The notes: a model not told the origin generated them from the sequence alone. Shown: positions 44,557-53,712, numbered from the stretch's first letter. The stretch: 64,000 bases of DNA from Streptomyces sp. DI166 (GCF_900091315.1 NZ_FLSP01000009.1:62001-126000), one strand, 5' to 3'. Made by a program: numbers and translations.

Positions 44557-44603
44557 CGGGTGTGCCGCGCACCGGCGTCATCCCTCGGCGCGCGGCACAC
44601 CCG
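44557..44603 (+). terminator. 14-bp perfect hairpin between MocR and SWIM genes
   Basis: CGGGTGTGCCGCGC (44557-44570) pairs perfectly with GCGCGGCACACCCG (44590-44603) around a 19-base loop. It stands 100 bases after the MocR stop and 70 bases before the SWIM gene start. It may terminate the first transcript or shape the leader of the second. Confidence 0.55.
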
Positions 44604-44672
44604 AACTCCCCGCCGCCGGGGCCGTATTCGCAGGTCAGGGCGATTGTCAGTGGTCGCCTCTACGGTTTTCCC

Positions 44673-46085
44673 ATGACGCGATCACTGCAGGCAGTGGCCT
44701 ATCGCCGACCCTCCGTGCTGGAATCGTCCGCGGACGGCCGACGCCTGGGTCTGGAGACCTCACGGGGCGCGACGCCGACCGGCGCCGCCGACCATCCCCG
44801 GTTCTTCGCCGGGTTCCTGACGCGCCCTCAGGCGGCCTCGGCGGGACTCCTCGCGGTGGCCGACGTGGCGGCGACGCGCTACTACCAGCGCCAACTGCGC
44901 GCCTCCCTGGACCCGGTGGTGACCGGGAACGGCGACCGGCTGCGCTTCGAGTCCTTCTCCGGCTGCGGCGGTGTGTACGCCCGCCTGGATGTGCTGACGG
45001 CGGGCCTCGACGGCGCCGAGGTGGGCCACGGCACGACGAACGTGGACGTCAACAACCCGCTGCGGGAGGCCCTCTCGCGGCTCGGCACGGACGATCCGCT
45101 GCACCTGCGCGTCGGCCCGGAGGAGCTGGCGGTGACCACGCTGGACGGGCCGGTGGTGGAGAAGAAGGTGCCGCTCCCGGACCGCTGGCTGCGCGGCTTC
45201 GCGGAGTCCCAGGTGATCGCGGCGGGCTTCGACCTGCGCGCCGAGCTTCCCGCGGCCGAGGCCGTGCGGTTCCTGCGCGCGCTGCCGAAGGCCGGGGTGC
45301 GGGGTGCCGCGGGCGGCCCGCGCTGGCTGGTCACTGCGGGGCGCGGGCTGCGCGCGACGAGCCGGGCGGTGCCGGGCGCGGTCTGTCTGCCGGGCCCGGA
45401 GCGACTGACCGCGCTCCAGCGGGCACTGCGGCACGCGACGGCGCTGCGGATCTACGGTCCCGCGGTCGGCGCGGGTTCGGCGCCGACCGCGAGCGCCTGG
45501 GAGCTGGTCCTGCCGGGCATGCGGCTCACCCTCACCCTGTCGCCGGACGCCTCGCGCGGCTTCTCGGGCGAGGGCGGGGCCCTGGACGCGCTCGCCACCG
45601 ACGAGGCCGCCGAGGACGCGGAGCTGATCTCAGTGCTGCTGGCCTGGGAGCCGCGGATCGACATCGCCGACCTGGCGGCGTCCTCGGGGCTGAGCGCCGA
45701 GCGCGTCCGGGCGGCCCTGGTCCGTCTCGGCACCTCGGGCCGGGTCGGCTACGACACCGCCGAGGCGGCGTACTTCCACCGGGAACTGCCTTACGACTCC
45801 GCGCGCGTGGAGCGGCACAACCCCAGACTCCGCTCCGCGCGTGCGCTGGTCGCGGCGGGCGCGGTCGCCCTGGACGGCGTGCTCGGTACAGTGACGGCCG
45901 CGGACGGCCATGTGCACCGGGTGCGGGAAGAGGCGGGGGTGCTGAGCTGCACCTGCCAGTGGTGGGCGAAGTACCGGGGCGGACGCGGCCCCTGCAAGCA
46001 CGCGCTGGCGGTACGCATGGTGCGGCGGGGCGAAGTGGCGGAGCCGGACGGGCGGACGGCACGGGTCGACGGGGGTGTGCGATGA
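44673..46085 (+). CDS. SWIM zinc-finger protein
   Basis: A 470-residue protein whose C-terminus holds a SWIM zinc finger: C426-x-C428, then C441-x-H443 in CTCQWWAKYRGGRGPCKHALA. The preceding ~400 residues lack a recognised enzyme motif; a winged-helix-like stretch is possible at about 325-365 (LAWEPRIDIADLAASSGLSA). SWIM fingers bind nucleic acid or protein. ATG 44673 is preceded by TACGGT six bases upstream, so it could be leaderless; GTG 44562 would add 37 poorly biased residues. The stop overlaps the next ATG (ATGA), so the two proteins are made together. Function is unproven. Confidence 0.85.
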   Translation: MTRSLQAVAYRRPSVLESSADGRRLGLETSRGATPTGAADHPRFFAGFLTRPQAASAGLLAVADVAATRYYQRQLRASLDPVVTGNGDRLRFESFSGCGGVYARLDVLTAGLDGAEVGHGTTNVDVNNPLREALSRLGTDDPLHLRVGPEELAVTTLDGPVVEKKVPLPDRWLRGFAESQVIAAGFDLRAELPAAEAVRFLRALPKAGVRGAAGGPRWLVTAGRGLRATSRAVPGAVCLPGPERLTALQRALRHATALRIYGPAVGAGSAPTASAWELVLPGMRLTLTLSPDASRGFSGEGGALDALATDEAAEDAELISVLLAWEPRIDIADLAASSGLSAERVRAALVRLGTSGRVGYDTAEAAYFHRELPYDSARVERHNPRLRSARALVAAGAVALDGVLGTVTAADGHVHRVREEAGVLSCTCQWWAKYRGGRGPCKHALAVRMVRRGEVAEPDGRTARVDGGVR

Positions 46086-48679
46086 GCGCGTTGACGGACG
46101 CGGTGCGGGCGGGCCGGATCACCGACGTGGCGAACCTGCTCGACGGGATGACGGACGGCGAACGGCGGGCGTTCGTGCCCGAGTTGAAGGACCTGCGCAA
46201 GGAACTGCGCGCCGACCGCTGGAGCGACCGGGGGCGCCGGGCGCTGCCCTCCCTGCACCTGGCCGGGGCGGCCTGCCAGACCGGCGCCGCGGCCGTGGCG
46301 AACTGGCTGGCGGCCACCGACTTCGCGTGGTCCCCCGCGCCGGCCGAGCTGCTGATCGACATCCTCTCCGACCGGGACCTCGACTGGATCGCCGATGTCA
46401 CCCACCGGCTCGCCCGGCGCCCGGTGAGCGCGCGCGTGCCGTACGAGCTGATGCACGGCCTGGTGCTGCTCTCGGCCTGTCCGGTGCCGGTCACGGACGC
46501 CTATGTGCGCGGCTGGATGACGCAGATCTCCGCCAGTTGGGCGCGCGTCGGCTCGCTCGCGGACCGGCTCCGGCCGGAGCCGCAGCTGCCGGAGCTGGTG
46601 GCCTCGCTGTTCGAGATCGACGAGCTCGGCTCGGTGTTCGGGTGGCTGGCCGGTGACGGCCCCAACAGCTGGCAGTCCTCCCTCACCCGCCTCGCGGACG
46701 AGGGCACCCTGGACCGGGCGAAGCTGCTGGACGGGTGCGTGTCCCGGCTGTTGCGGGGCGGGCGTCCGGCCGATGTCCGGCCGTTCCTGCGGCTGCTCCA
46801 GGCACTGGCCCCCACGCCGCGGGAGCAGCGGGAGCGGATCGCGGACTGGACGGCGCTCGCCGCGGACGCCGTCCCACCGGTCGCCGCATACGCGCAGTCC
46901 CTGCTGGCCGCGCTCGCGGTGACGGGCGAACTCCCGCACCCGCGGCTGGCCGAGCTGTCGGAGGCGGTGCTGTTCCGCACGGAGAAGACCTTGGTCCGGG
47001 CCCAGCTCGTCCTGCTGGGCAAGGTCCTCACCCAGGACCCGACCGGCGCCGACACGCTGCTGCCACCGCTGGCACAGGCCTTCGGGCACCCCGACTCCCA
47101 GATGCAGGAGCGCGCGGTGAAGCTGGTGGAGCGGCACGCTTCGAGGATCGGCGAGCCGGGCATGGGTGACGAACTCCTCGCCGCCGCCGACCAGTTGAGC
47201 CCGGCTCTGCGGACCCGGGTGGCCGAGGCCCTGGGCGCCGCCCCGGAGCGGCGGGAGGAGTACGAGGAGACGCTGCCGCCGGTTCCCGCGCCCGTACGCC
47301 TCGCCCCCACGCCGGGGTCGCCCGCCGAAGTCGCCGAAGAGGTCGGGGTATTGCTGGCGGCAGTCGATGACGTGACCGCCTTCGAGCGCACGCTGGACGG
47401 CCTGGTGCGCGGCGCCCACAGCGATCCGGACGCCCTGCGGGAAGCCCTGGAGCCGGTGGTGGGACGTCTGCCGTGGTACGCGTCGGGCAACGTCAACGTG
47501 CACTACTTCCACCACCACCGCCATATCGAGACCGTGCTTGCCGCCCTGCTGAACAAGGGCGCGCCGGGATCCTCCTCCGATCCGCTGTCGGACGCGGGCT
47601 GCGTGCACAGCCCGCTCGGCCGGGCCTTCAACGCCCGCGTCTGGGAGATCGCCCGGCGCATCCCGGCCGACCCGCCGCCCTTCCTGCTGGCCACGCCCAC
47701 CTGGAGCAGCGGTCTGATCGACCCGGAGGAGCTGGTGGACCGGCTCGCCGCCTATCGGGAGGCCGACGCCCGGGTCATGGGCACCGACTTCGCGCAGGCA
47801 CTCCTCCGGGTCCGCCGCCAGGACCGTACGGCGGCGCGGGCGGCCGCGGAACGGGCGGCGGTGCTGGGCACACCCGAGGGAACACGGCTCGCCCAGTGGC
47901 TCACCGCGTCCGACCCGGCCCTTCCCCAGGTGCGGCGGCGTACCGACGGGCCCCGGATCCTGCTGGAGTCGGCCGAACTCGACTCCGTACAGCGGGACTT
48001 CCCGCCGGAGTTCCATCCGCTGGGCCGCCCGGTCACTGTCTACGCCGACCGCTGGCACTGCTACCACTGGGACGGCGACCTGCGCCCGCACTGGGCGGCC
48101 CTGTCGCCCGAGCAGCCCGAACCGGTCATGATCAGGGTGCTGCGGGACCTGTCGGACACCGCCGTCAACAGTGCCCGGGGTGTGGCGGAGATACTCCCCC
48201 GGCTCGCGGAGTCGGCCGGTGAGGCGGGCCCGGCCCTGCATCTCGGGCTGGCCTACGCGCTCGGCGCCCGGCACGAGGAGGACCGGCTGTCCGCCGTGGA
48301 CGCCCTGCTCGTCCTGGCGGCGCGGGGTCTGCTCGACGCCGGGCGGCTCGGCACGGATCTCGGGGAGCTGGTGGGCACCGGGGCTGTCAAGCCGTCGCGG
48401 CTGGTGGAATCGGTACGGACGGCGGCGGCCGGCGGGGCGTACGCCACGGTGTGGGAGATACTCCGGCACGCCCTGCCCGCCCTGCTGGCGGACCAGTCCG
48501 GCGAACGGCCGGGGACCCCGCCGCGCGGGCTCGCGGATCTGCTCGCCGTGGCGGCGGACTGCGCCGAGCGCACCGGCGCGCGGGGCGAGCTGCCGCATCT
48601 GGCCGGCACGGCGGACCGGCGGGGCTCCTCGCGGCTGGTGTCCCAGGCGCGTCGGCTGCGCAGCGCGCTGGCCGCGTGA
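46082..48679 (+). CDS. large helical-repeat protein, DUF6493-like
   Basis: An 865-residue protein built almost wholly of Leu/Ala-rich amphipathic helices resembling HEAT/ARM-type repeats. An aromatic, histidine-rich patch sits in the middle (VNVHYFHHHRHIETVL) and a YADRWHCYHWDGDLRPHW segment lies further on. No nuclease, ATPase or membrane motif is visible. Translation is coupled to the SWIM gene. Actinobacterial homologues of this size next to SWIM genes carry the DUF6493 label; assignment is from memory. A scaffold or nucleic-acid sensor working with the SWIM protein is an inference. Its stop codon lies inside the first of five 17-bp repeats. Confidence 0.8.
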   Translation: MSALTDAVRAGRITDVANLLDGMTDGERRAFVPELKDLRKELRADRWSDRGRRALPSLHLAGAACQTGAAAVANWLAATDFAWSPAPAELLIDILSDRDLDWIADVTHRLARRPVSARVPYELMHGLVLLSACPVPVTDAYVRGWMTQISASWARVGSLADRLRPEPQLPELVASLFEIDELGSVFGWLAGDGPNSWQSSLTRLADEGTLDRAKLLDGCVSRLLRGGRPADVRPFLRLLQALAPTPREQRERIADWTALAADAVPPVAAYAQSLLAALAVTGELPHPRLAELSEAVLFRTEKTLVRAQLVLLGKVLTQDPTGADTLLPPLAQAFGHPDSQMQERAVKLVERHASRIGEPGMGDELLAAADQLSPALRTRVAEALGAAPERREEYEETLPPVPAPVRLAPTPGSPAEVAEEVGVLLAAVDDVTAFERTLDGLVRGAHSDPDALREALEPVVGRLPWYASGNVNVHYFHHHRHIETVLAALLNKGAPGSSSDPLSDAGCVHSPLGRAFNARVWEIARRIPADPPPFLLATPTWSSGLIDPEELVDRLAAYREADARVMGTDFAQALLRVRRQDRTAARAAAERAAVLGTPEGTRLAQWLTASDPALPQVRRRTDGPRILLESAELDSVQRDFPPEFHPLGRPVTVYADRWHCYHWDGDLRPHWAALSPEQPEPVMIRVLRDLSDTAVNSARGVAEILPRLAESAGEAGPALHLGLAYALGARHEEDRLSAVDALLVLAARGLLDAGRLGTDLGELVGTGAVKPSRLVESVRTAAAGGAYATVWEILRHALPALLADQSGERPGTPPRGLADLLAVAADCAERTGARGELPHLAGTADRRGSSRLVSQARRLRSALAA

Positions 48680-48760
48680 CACACAACGCCACGTGACACA
48701 CAACGCCACGTGACACACAACGCCGCGTGACGCACAACGCCGCGTGACGCACACAACGTA
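48676..48760 (+). repeat. five tandem 17-bp repeats
   Basis: Units start at 48676, 48693, 48710, 48727 and 48744, precisely 17 bases apart. The first two are GTGACACACAACGCCAC; later units change A to G at one or two positions and the fifth diverges at its end. Junctions between units create CACGTG or CGCGTG. The first unit contains the stop codon of the upstream gene. Remaining bases to 48846 hold no gene. No spacers are present, so this is not a CRISPR. Confidence 0.9.
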
Positions 48761-48846
48761 GGGACAAAAACAGCCAAAACACGACCGTTACCCGGTGGTC
48801 ACAAACCGTTCGTGATCACGCAACACCGTTCCTTCACAGTGGCCGC

Positions 48847-50253
48847 ATGAGTCGAGACATGTCTGATGTGACGCGCGCGAAGAACGGCCGTCCTGTCCAC
48901 CACTGGCGGCGGGACGTCATCGAACTCGCCGCGCTCTTCACGGCCGTCGCGGTCGCCGACGCCGTCGCCAACCTGATCGGGCACGGCCCCGACGGGCCTC
49001 AGCTGCTGCTGGTGTCGGCGGCCGTACTGATCGCCACGGCCGCGTTCCACGTGTGGTGGGCACGCCGCCACGGCCACGCACCGCCCGCGGACGATACCGG
49101 TGCCCGGTCCGCCGCCGAGCGGACCGGGCCGTCGGAGGTCGCCTCCGGTGAGAGCACGCTGTGGCGGATGCGCACCACGGTGAAGGACGAACCGGGTTCG
49201 CTGGCCGCGCTGTGCACAGCCCTGGCGGAGCAGCGCGTCGACATCCTGAGCCTGCAGACGCATCCGCTGGGCGACGGCACCGTCGACGAGTTCCTGCTGC
49301 GCGCCCGGGGCGGCCTGGCCGCCGCCGAGATCACCCGTGCCGTCTCCCTGGCGGGTGGCACCGGCACCTGGATCGAGCGGGCCGACACCCACGACCTCGT
49401 GGACGCGCCGACCCGAGTCCTGGGCCTCGCCACCCGCACCGCCCTCGACGCCGCGGAACTGCCCCTCGCGCTGCGGCAGTTGCTCGGCCGCTGCACGATC
49501 CGCCAGCTCCCCGGCGCCCCGGTCGCCGGACGGGCCCCACAGGGCGTGCCCGTGGAGGGCGTGCTGGAGGACACCGTGATACGGCTGCGGGCACCGGAAG
49601 GCGGAGTGATCACCGTGGAGCGGCCGTACCTGCCGTTCACCCCCACCGAGTTCGCGCGGGCGCGCGCCCTGGTCGAGCTGGACGCCCGGCTGGGCCCGCG
49701 GGTCCCGGCCGGTGAGGACGTACTGACGCTGCCGGAGGGCAGCGACATCACCGTGCGCCGCGCCGGTCCGCGCGACGTCGAGGCCGCGAAGGCCATGCAC
49801 GAGCGGTGCTCGACGCAGACGCTGAGCAGGCGCTACCACGGCCCGGTCGGCGACGCGGACCGGTATCTGAACCACCTCCTCAGCCCGCGGTACGGGCGCA
49901 CGCTCGCCGTGCGGACGGCGTCGGGACGGATCGTCGGCCTCGGTCACCTGCTGTGGGACGGTGACGAGACCGAGGTGGCGCTGATCGTCGAGGACGCCTG
50001 GCAGCGCCGCGGCATCGGCGGCGAACTGCTGCGCAGGCTGGTGCGGATGGCCGAGTCGGCCGGCTGCGCGAGCGTGTACGCGGTGACGCAGGCGTCCAAC
50101 ACCGGGATGGTGGCGGCCATGCGGGGGCTGGGGCTCCCGCTCGACTACCAGATCGAGGAGGGCACGCTGGTGATCACCGCGCGCCTGGCCGCGCCGCTGC
50201 GGACCGAGCGGGAAGCGGCGGACCGGCACCTCGGTCTGCCCCAGCGCGGCTGA
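48847..50253 (+). CDS. membrane-anchored ACT-GNAT acetyltransferase
   Basis: A 468-residue multidomain protein with two hydrophobic segments at about 26-45 and 52-70, an ACT regulatory domain at about 104-175 (VKDEPGSLAALCTALAEQRVDILSLQ), a middle region of unknown fold (about 180-300) and a C-terminal GNAT domain (about 298-440; ALIVEDAWQRRGIGGELLRRLVRMAE). ACT domains bind amino acids, so acetylation, perhaps of proteins, may respond to amino-acid level. ATG 48847 is used; ATG 48859 is possible. Neither has a strong ribosome site. Confidence 0.87.
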   Translation: MSRDMSDVTRAKNGRPVHHWRRDVIELAALFTAVAVADAVANLIGHGPDGPQLLLVSAAVLIATAAFHVWWARRHGHAPPADDTGARSAAERTGPSEVASGESTLWRMRTTVKDEPGSLAALCTALAEQRVDILSLQTHPLGDGTVDEFLLRARGGLAAAEITRAVSLAGGTGTWIERADTHDLVDAPTRVLGLATRTALDAAELPLALRQLLGRCTIRQLPGAPVAGRAPQGVPVEGVLEDTVIRLRAPEGGVITVERPYLPFTPTEFARARALVELDARLGPRVPAGEDVLTLPEGSDITVRRAGPRDVEAAKAMHERCSTQTLSRRYHGPVGDADRYLNHLLSPRYGRTLAVRTASGRIVGLGHLLWDGDETEVALIVEDAWQRRGIGGELLRRLVRMAESAGCASVYAVTQASNTGMVAAMRGLGLPLDYQIEEGTLVITARLAAPLRTEREAADRHLGLPQRG

Positions 50254-50265
50254 CCCGGAAGCCGT

Positions 50266-50303
50266 CCGTGCGCCTGATCAGGTTCCGTTGATCAGGCGCA
50301 CGG
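50266..50303. terminator. bidirectional 15-bp perfect hairpin terminator
   Basis: CCGTGCGCCTGATCA (50266-50280) pairs exactly with TGATCAGGCGCACGG (50289-50303) around an eight-base loop. It lies between the plus-strand GNAT gene and the minus-strand GH6 gene, and includes the last codons and the stop of the GH6 gene. It could end transcription from both sides. Confidence 0.75.
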
Positions 50304-51234
50304 CTATGTCGGGGCTGAAGACGCCGGCGGCCACGGTCGGCGCGATACCGCACTTGCCGTCGCTGTTGCCGGGCGTCTTGACCCAGAGCAGCATGTCGGC
50401 GCCGCCTCCGGTCTGCGGTGGTGTGCCGAGCCTGCGGCCGGGCGGGTTGCACCACTCGCCGTTGGAGCCGTTGCCGTTGCGGCTGGTGTCGATGACGAAA
50501 CGGGCGGTACCGCCGAGATCGGCCTTGACGGCGTTGGCGTACGTCAGGGACGCGCCGGTGGAGTAGTAGTTGGACACGTTGACGGAGAATCCGCGCACGT
50601 TGGCCACGCCCGCCGCGGCCAGCCGGTCGGCCATGGTGGCGGCCGAGGTCCAGCCCGCGTTGCCGCCGTCGAGGTAGGCCCAGGTGTTCGGGGCCTTCTG
50701 CTGGAACATGCGGGTCGCGTAGGTGAGCATGTCCAGGCGTTCGTTGATCTTCGTCTGGCTCATACAGCCGAAGTCGCCGAGGGCGTCGGGTTCGATGACG
50801 ACCACGGCCGGGCGGTCGGCGACGGCCGCGGCGAAGGTGGAGATCCACGCCTTGTACTCCGCGACGCTGCCCGCGCCGCCGCCGGACTCCCCTCCGCAGG
50901 CGTCCCTGCCCGGGAGGTTGTACGCGACGAGGACGGGGAGTTTGTCGTGGCTGTCGGCCTGGCCGACGTAACTGGCGACGGCGCTGCCGGTGGAGCCGGT
51001 GCCGAACCAGCGGGCGATGGGCCGGGAGGCGATGTTCGACTGGATCGAGCCCGCGCGTGAGTCCGAGGGATGGGCGGCCACCCAGGCGGCTGGGCTGGAG
51101 TTCGGGTTGACGTAGAAGCCGCTGGTAAGGGTGGTCGGGTCGGCCGCCGACGCGGAGTCGGCGGAGGTCAGGGTCCAGACGGGGACGGCTGCGAGGCAGG
51201 CGAGTCCTGCCGCGACTCGGTGCAGCGTTTTCAT
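50278..51234 (-). CDS. secreted glycoside hydrolase family 6 cellulase
   Basis: A 318-residue preprotein. Signal peptide 1-30 (basic KTLHR, hydrophobic core, SASA-ADP cleavage). GH6 catalytic domain: D111 in LPGRDACGG, general acid D150 in VVVIEPDALGD, NVSNYYSTG, DTSRNGNGS and W-C-NPPGR toward the end. GH6 enzymes are inverting endo- or exo-glucanases acting on cellulose. The short length suggests an endoglucanase, and no cellulose-binding module is attached. It shares orientation with the GH9 gene upstream. Confidence 0.93.
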   Translation of the reverse strand: MKTLHRVAAGLACLAAVPVWTLTSADSASAADPTTLTSGFYVNPNSSPAAWVAAHPSDSRAGSIQSNIASRPIARWFGTGSTGSAVASYVGQADSHDKLPVLVAYNLPGRDACGGESGGGAGSVAEYKAWISTFAAAVADRPAVVVIEPDALGDFGCMSQTKINERLDMLTYATRMFQQKAPNTWAYLDGGNAGWTSAATMADRLAAAGVANVRGFSVNVSNYYSTGASLTYANAVKADLGGTARFVIDTSRNGNGSNGEWCNPPGRRLGTPPQTGGGADMLLWVKTPGNSDGKCGIAPTVAAGVFSPDIAVRLINGT

Positions 51235-51284
51235 GGGGCGATTCCGCTCCCTTCGTGGGGTGGGCTGCCGCGGGGCCCCGGCTC

Positions 51285-51325
51285 GGTGCGCCCGCCCGCG
51301 CTCGTCCGGCGCGGGTGGGCGCACC
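51285..51325 (-). terminator. 17-bp hairpin between GH9 and GH6 genes
   Basis: The arm 51285-51301 (GGTGCGCCCGCCCGCGC) pairs with 51309-51325 (GCGCGGGTGGGCGCACC) around a seven-base loop, with one G-T position that becomes a wobble pair in one RNA orientation. It follows the GH9 stop at 51403 and would end that transcript or stabilise its 3' end. Confidence 0.65.
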
Positions 51326-51402
51326 TGCGGCGGTGGTGCGGTTCGCCGGCGCGGCGGCACCGGCCGACAGCTCACGGTCGGTGCGCGCGGTCGCCGGACG
51401 GC

Positions 51403-53622
51403 TCAGCGGGCGGCGGCGAAGGTGGCCACCCAGGCGAGGGCGGAGTTCCAGTTCACCGCTACCTCGTTGGTCGAGTACGAGAAGATGTCGTCGATGTAGC
51501 AGGTCGCGGGCTTGCAGCCGACCAGGTTCTGCTGTGCGACGGGGTCCTGGAGGGCGGAGTTGGGGCCGCCCGCGAGGGATCCGGCCGGCGGGTTGGGCAG
51601 CGCGGGATTGAGCTGGTGGGCCCACCAGCGGCTGTGCTGGTTGTGGCTGGCCCGCTCGCCGTAGCCGGTGACGAAGGACTGGTCGAGGGCGTTACGGCCG
51701 AGCAGGTAGTCCAGGGTTTCCAGCACCGCGTCGCGGTAGGCGGGCCGGTGGGTGAGGTCGTACGCGGTGGCGAGGACCAGGGCGTTGTTGGCGGAGGCGC
51801 TGTTGGAGCCCCACACGTACGTGCCGTCGGCGGGGAGGTAGGGGTTGGGGTAGCCCTGGGACCTCTGGTCCCGCAGGAAGGCGTCGGCGACGGAGATCAC
51901 GCGTTCGCGGGCCTCGCGCACCATGCGGCCGGGGAAGCGCTGGGGCAGCCGGACGATCGTCAGGTCGGTGAGGCCCTCGGTGTCCCGCCAGGAGAACCCG
52001 GTGCGGGTCAGCTCCGCGTCGATGCGCCGCAGGTACGCGCGGTCACCGGTGGTGGCGTACAGCTCGGCGGCCGCCCAGGAGAACTCGTCCGTGACACGGG
52101 TGTCGTCGTAGGCGCCGCCGCCGATCTCGTCGCTGTCCGGGGCATAGCGGTCGGGGTGGGCGAGGGCCGCCTTCCACGCCGCCCTGGCCGCGCTCAGGCA
52201 GCGGGCGGCGAAGGCCTTGTCGTAGGGCTTCCACACCCGGGCACTCTGTGCGGCCGCGGCGGCGAGGTTCAGGGTCGCGGCGGTGCTCGGCGCGTGCAGG
52301 TAGCGGGGCTGGGAGTCCTGGTGGGGCAGGGTGGGCAGGGCGGTCCACGCGGCGTCGTGGATCTTGTGGTGGGCCATGCCGGCCAGCGGCTGCCCCTCGG
52401 GGACCTGCATCCTGAGCAGGAACTCGGTCTCCCAGCGGGCCTCGTCGAGGACGTCGGGTACGCCGTTGTCGTGCTCGGGGATGTTCAGCAGACCGTCGCG
52501 GACGGCCGCGCGGTCGTGCCGGTCCCGGGCCCGCTCGTAGGTGTCCATCAGCTGCCAGGCCGCGAGGGCACCGTTGACCACGTACTTTCCGTGGTCGCCC
52601 GCGTCGTACCAGCCGCCCCGGACGTCCAGTGAGTAGTCGCAGGTCCCGGGCTGGCAGGGGACGTCGGTGTCGCCCTTGTTGGGGGCTACGCCGAGGTGGC
52701 CGGCCGGGCGGGCGTAGGCCTCTCCGGCGTGGGCGGCCTCGATCTCGATGCCGCTGCGGGCCGGATAGAAGTAGGACAGGGCGTCGGTGCGCAGGGCGGC
52801 GTAGGGGTTGGCCGCGATGTCGAAGGGCGCGCTGGTCCGCTCGCCCACGACCAGACTGTAACCGGTCCCAGTCTTCCGGTACGAGCTGAAGTCGGCGATG
52901 TGGACATGGTCGCCCGAGCCCGGGTCGTCGCCCACGACCTTGGTGCGGCCCTGGCGGACGACGGCGCCCGAGGAGTCGACCAGCCGCCACGGCACCGGCT
53001 CGGTCGAGGGGTCGGCGACGGACGCCTTCTTGGGGCCGGAGGTCTCGTAACCGTACTGGTTGACCCGCACCGGGGAGCCGAAGTCCCGGCCGCCGCCCGG
53101 TGGCACGACCCCGCCGGTGAGCGAGATGTCGTCGAGGCACAGGGTGAACGGCTGCGCGGCTCCTCCCTGCTGGAAGGAGAGCTGTCCGTGCAGGTCGGAG
53201 GCGTTCGACAGGCCCGAGACGGTGAAGGTCTGCGGGGTGGAGGTGAGGTTGATCGTCTTGTTGAACGTGGTGGTGCGCGGGGGCAGTCCCAGTTGCAGCA
53301 CCGCGCGCACACCGGTGTCGACGGTGGCCGACGCGGTGAAGCTCAGGGTGTAGGTCTGGCCGGATTCCAGGGGGATGTTGTCCTGGGCGATCATCGAGTC
53401 CCAGACATTGGTGGTGCCGGCCGGGACATCGGCGCACAGCCTGCCGTCCACCACCCGCGACGGGGTGTTGCCGCTGCTCCACCACGGGGACTTTCCGCTG
53501 GTGAAGGTGCCGTTGAGGATCCGCTCGTGGGCGGCTGTCTCGGCGGGGGCCTCGGCCGCGACCAGTCCCACGACGAGGACGGCGGGCAGGCCGACAGCGC
53601 AGAGCCTTGTTCTGAGTGACAT
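51403..53622 (-). CDS. secreted glycoside hydrolase family 9 cellulase
   Basis: A 739-residue preprotein. Signal peptide 1-31. A CBM4/9-type carbohydrate-binding module spans about 34-170 (ILNGTF, DSMIAQDNIPLESGQTYTLSF, LCLDDISLTGG), an N-terminal immunoglobulin-like CelD_N domain about 183-270, and the GH9 (alpha/alpha)6 barrel about 278-739. Catalytic residues: D340 and D343 in WYDAGDHGKY, and general acid E720 in SYSTNEVAVNWN. This inverting endo/processive glucanase acts on cellulose outside the cell. No C-terminal CBM2 or CBM3 is present. Upstream DNA holds a palindrome and a CebR-like site. Confidence 0.95.
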   Translation of the reverse strand: MSLRTRLCAVGLPAVLVVGLVAAEAPAETAAHERILNGTFTSGKSPWWSSGNTPSRVVDGRLCADVPAGTTNVWDSMIAQDNIPLESGQTYTLSFTASATVDTGVRAVLQLGLPPRTTTFNKTINLTSTPQTFTVSGLSNASDLHGQLSFQQGGAAQPFTLCLDDISLTGGVVPPGGGRDFGSPVRVNQYGYETSGPKKASVADPSTEPVPWRLVDSSGAVVRQGRTKVVGDDPGSGDHVHIADFSSYRKTGTGYSLVVGERTSAPFDIAANPYAALRTDALSYFYPARSGIEIEAAHAGEAYARPAGHLGVAPNKGDTDVPCQPGTCDYSLDVRGGWYDAGDHGKYVVNGALAAWQLMDTYERARDRHDRAAVRDGLLNIPEHDNGVPDVLDEARWETEFLLRMQVPEGQPLAGMAHHKIHDAAWTALPTLPHQDSQPRYLHAPSTAATLNLAAAAAQSARVWKPYDKAFAARCLSAARAAWKAALAHPDRYAPDSDEIGGGAYDDTRVTDEFSWAAAELYATTGDRAYLRRIDAELTRTGFSWRDTEGLTDLTIVRLPQRFPGRMVREARERVISVADAFLRDQRSQGYPNPYLPADGTYVWGSNSASANNALVLATAYDLTHRPAYRDAVLETLDYLLGRNALDQSFVTGYGERASHNQHSRWWAHQLNPALPNPPAGSLAGGPNSALQDPVAQQNLVGCKPATCYIDDIFSYSTNEVAVNWNSALAWVATFAAAR

Positions 53623-53712
53623 TCCGGGTCCTTGTCCGATACGACCCGGCCTGCTGTGGCGTCAGTGGCCGATCGTGGGGGCCCGGCGAGGAGCGTGTCA
53701 ACGGGTCGTACG

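Noticed and set aside
45791..48754. A 987-residue minus-strand frame antisense to the DUF6493-like gene
   Set aside because: Arg/Gly/His-rich shadow frame that starts inside the 17-bp repeats, with no ribosome site or domain.
48676..48760. CRISPR array
   Set aside because: The units are directly adjacent, without spacers, and no cas gene is present.
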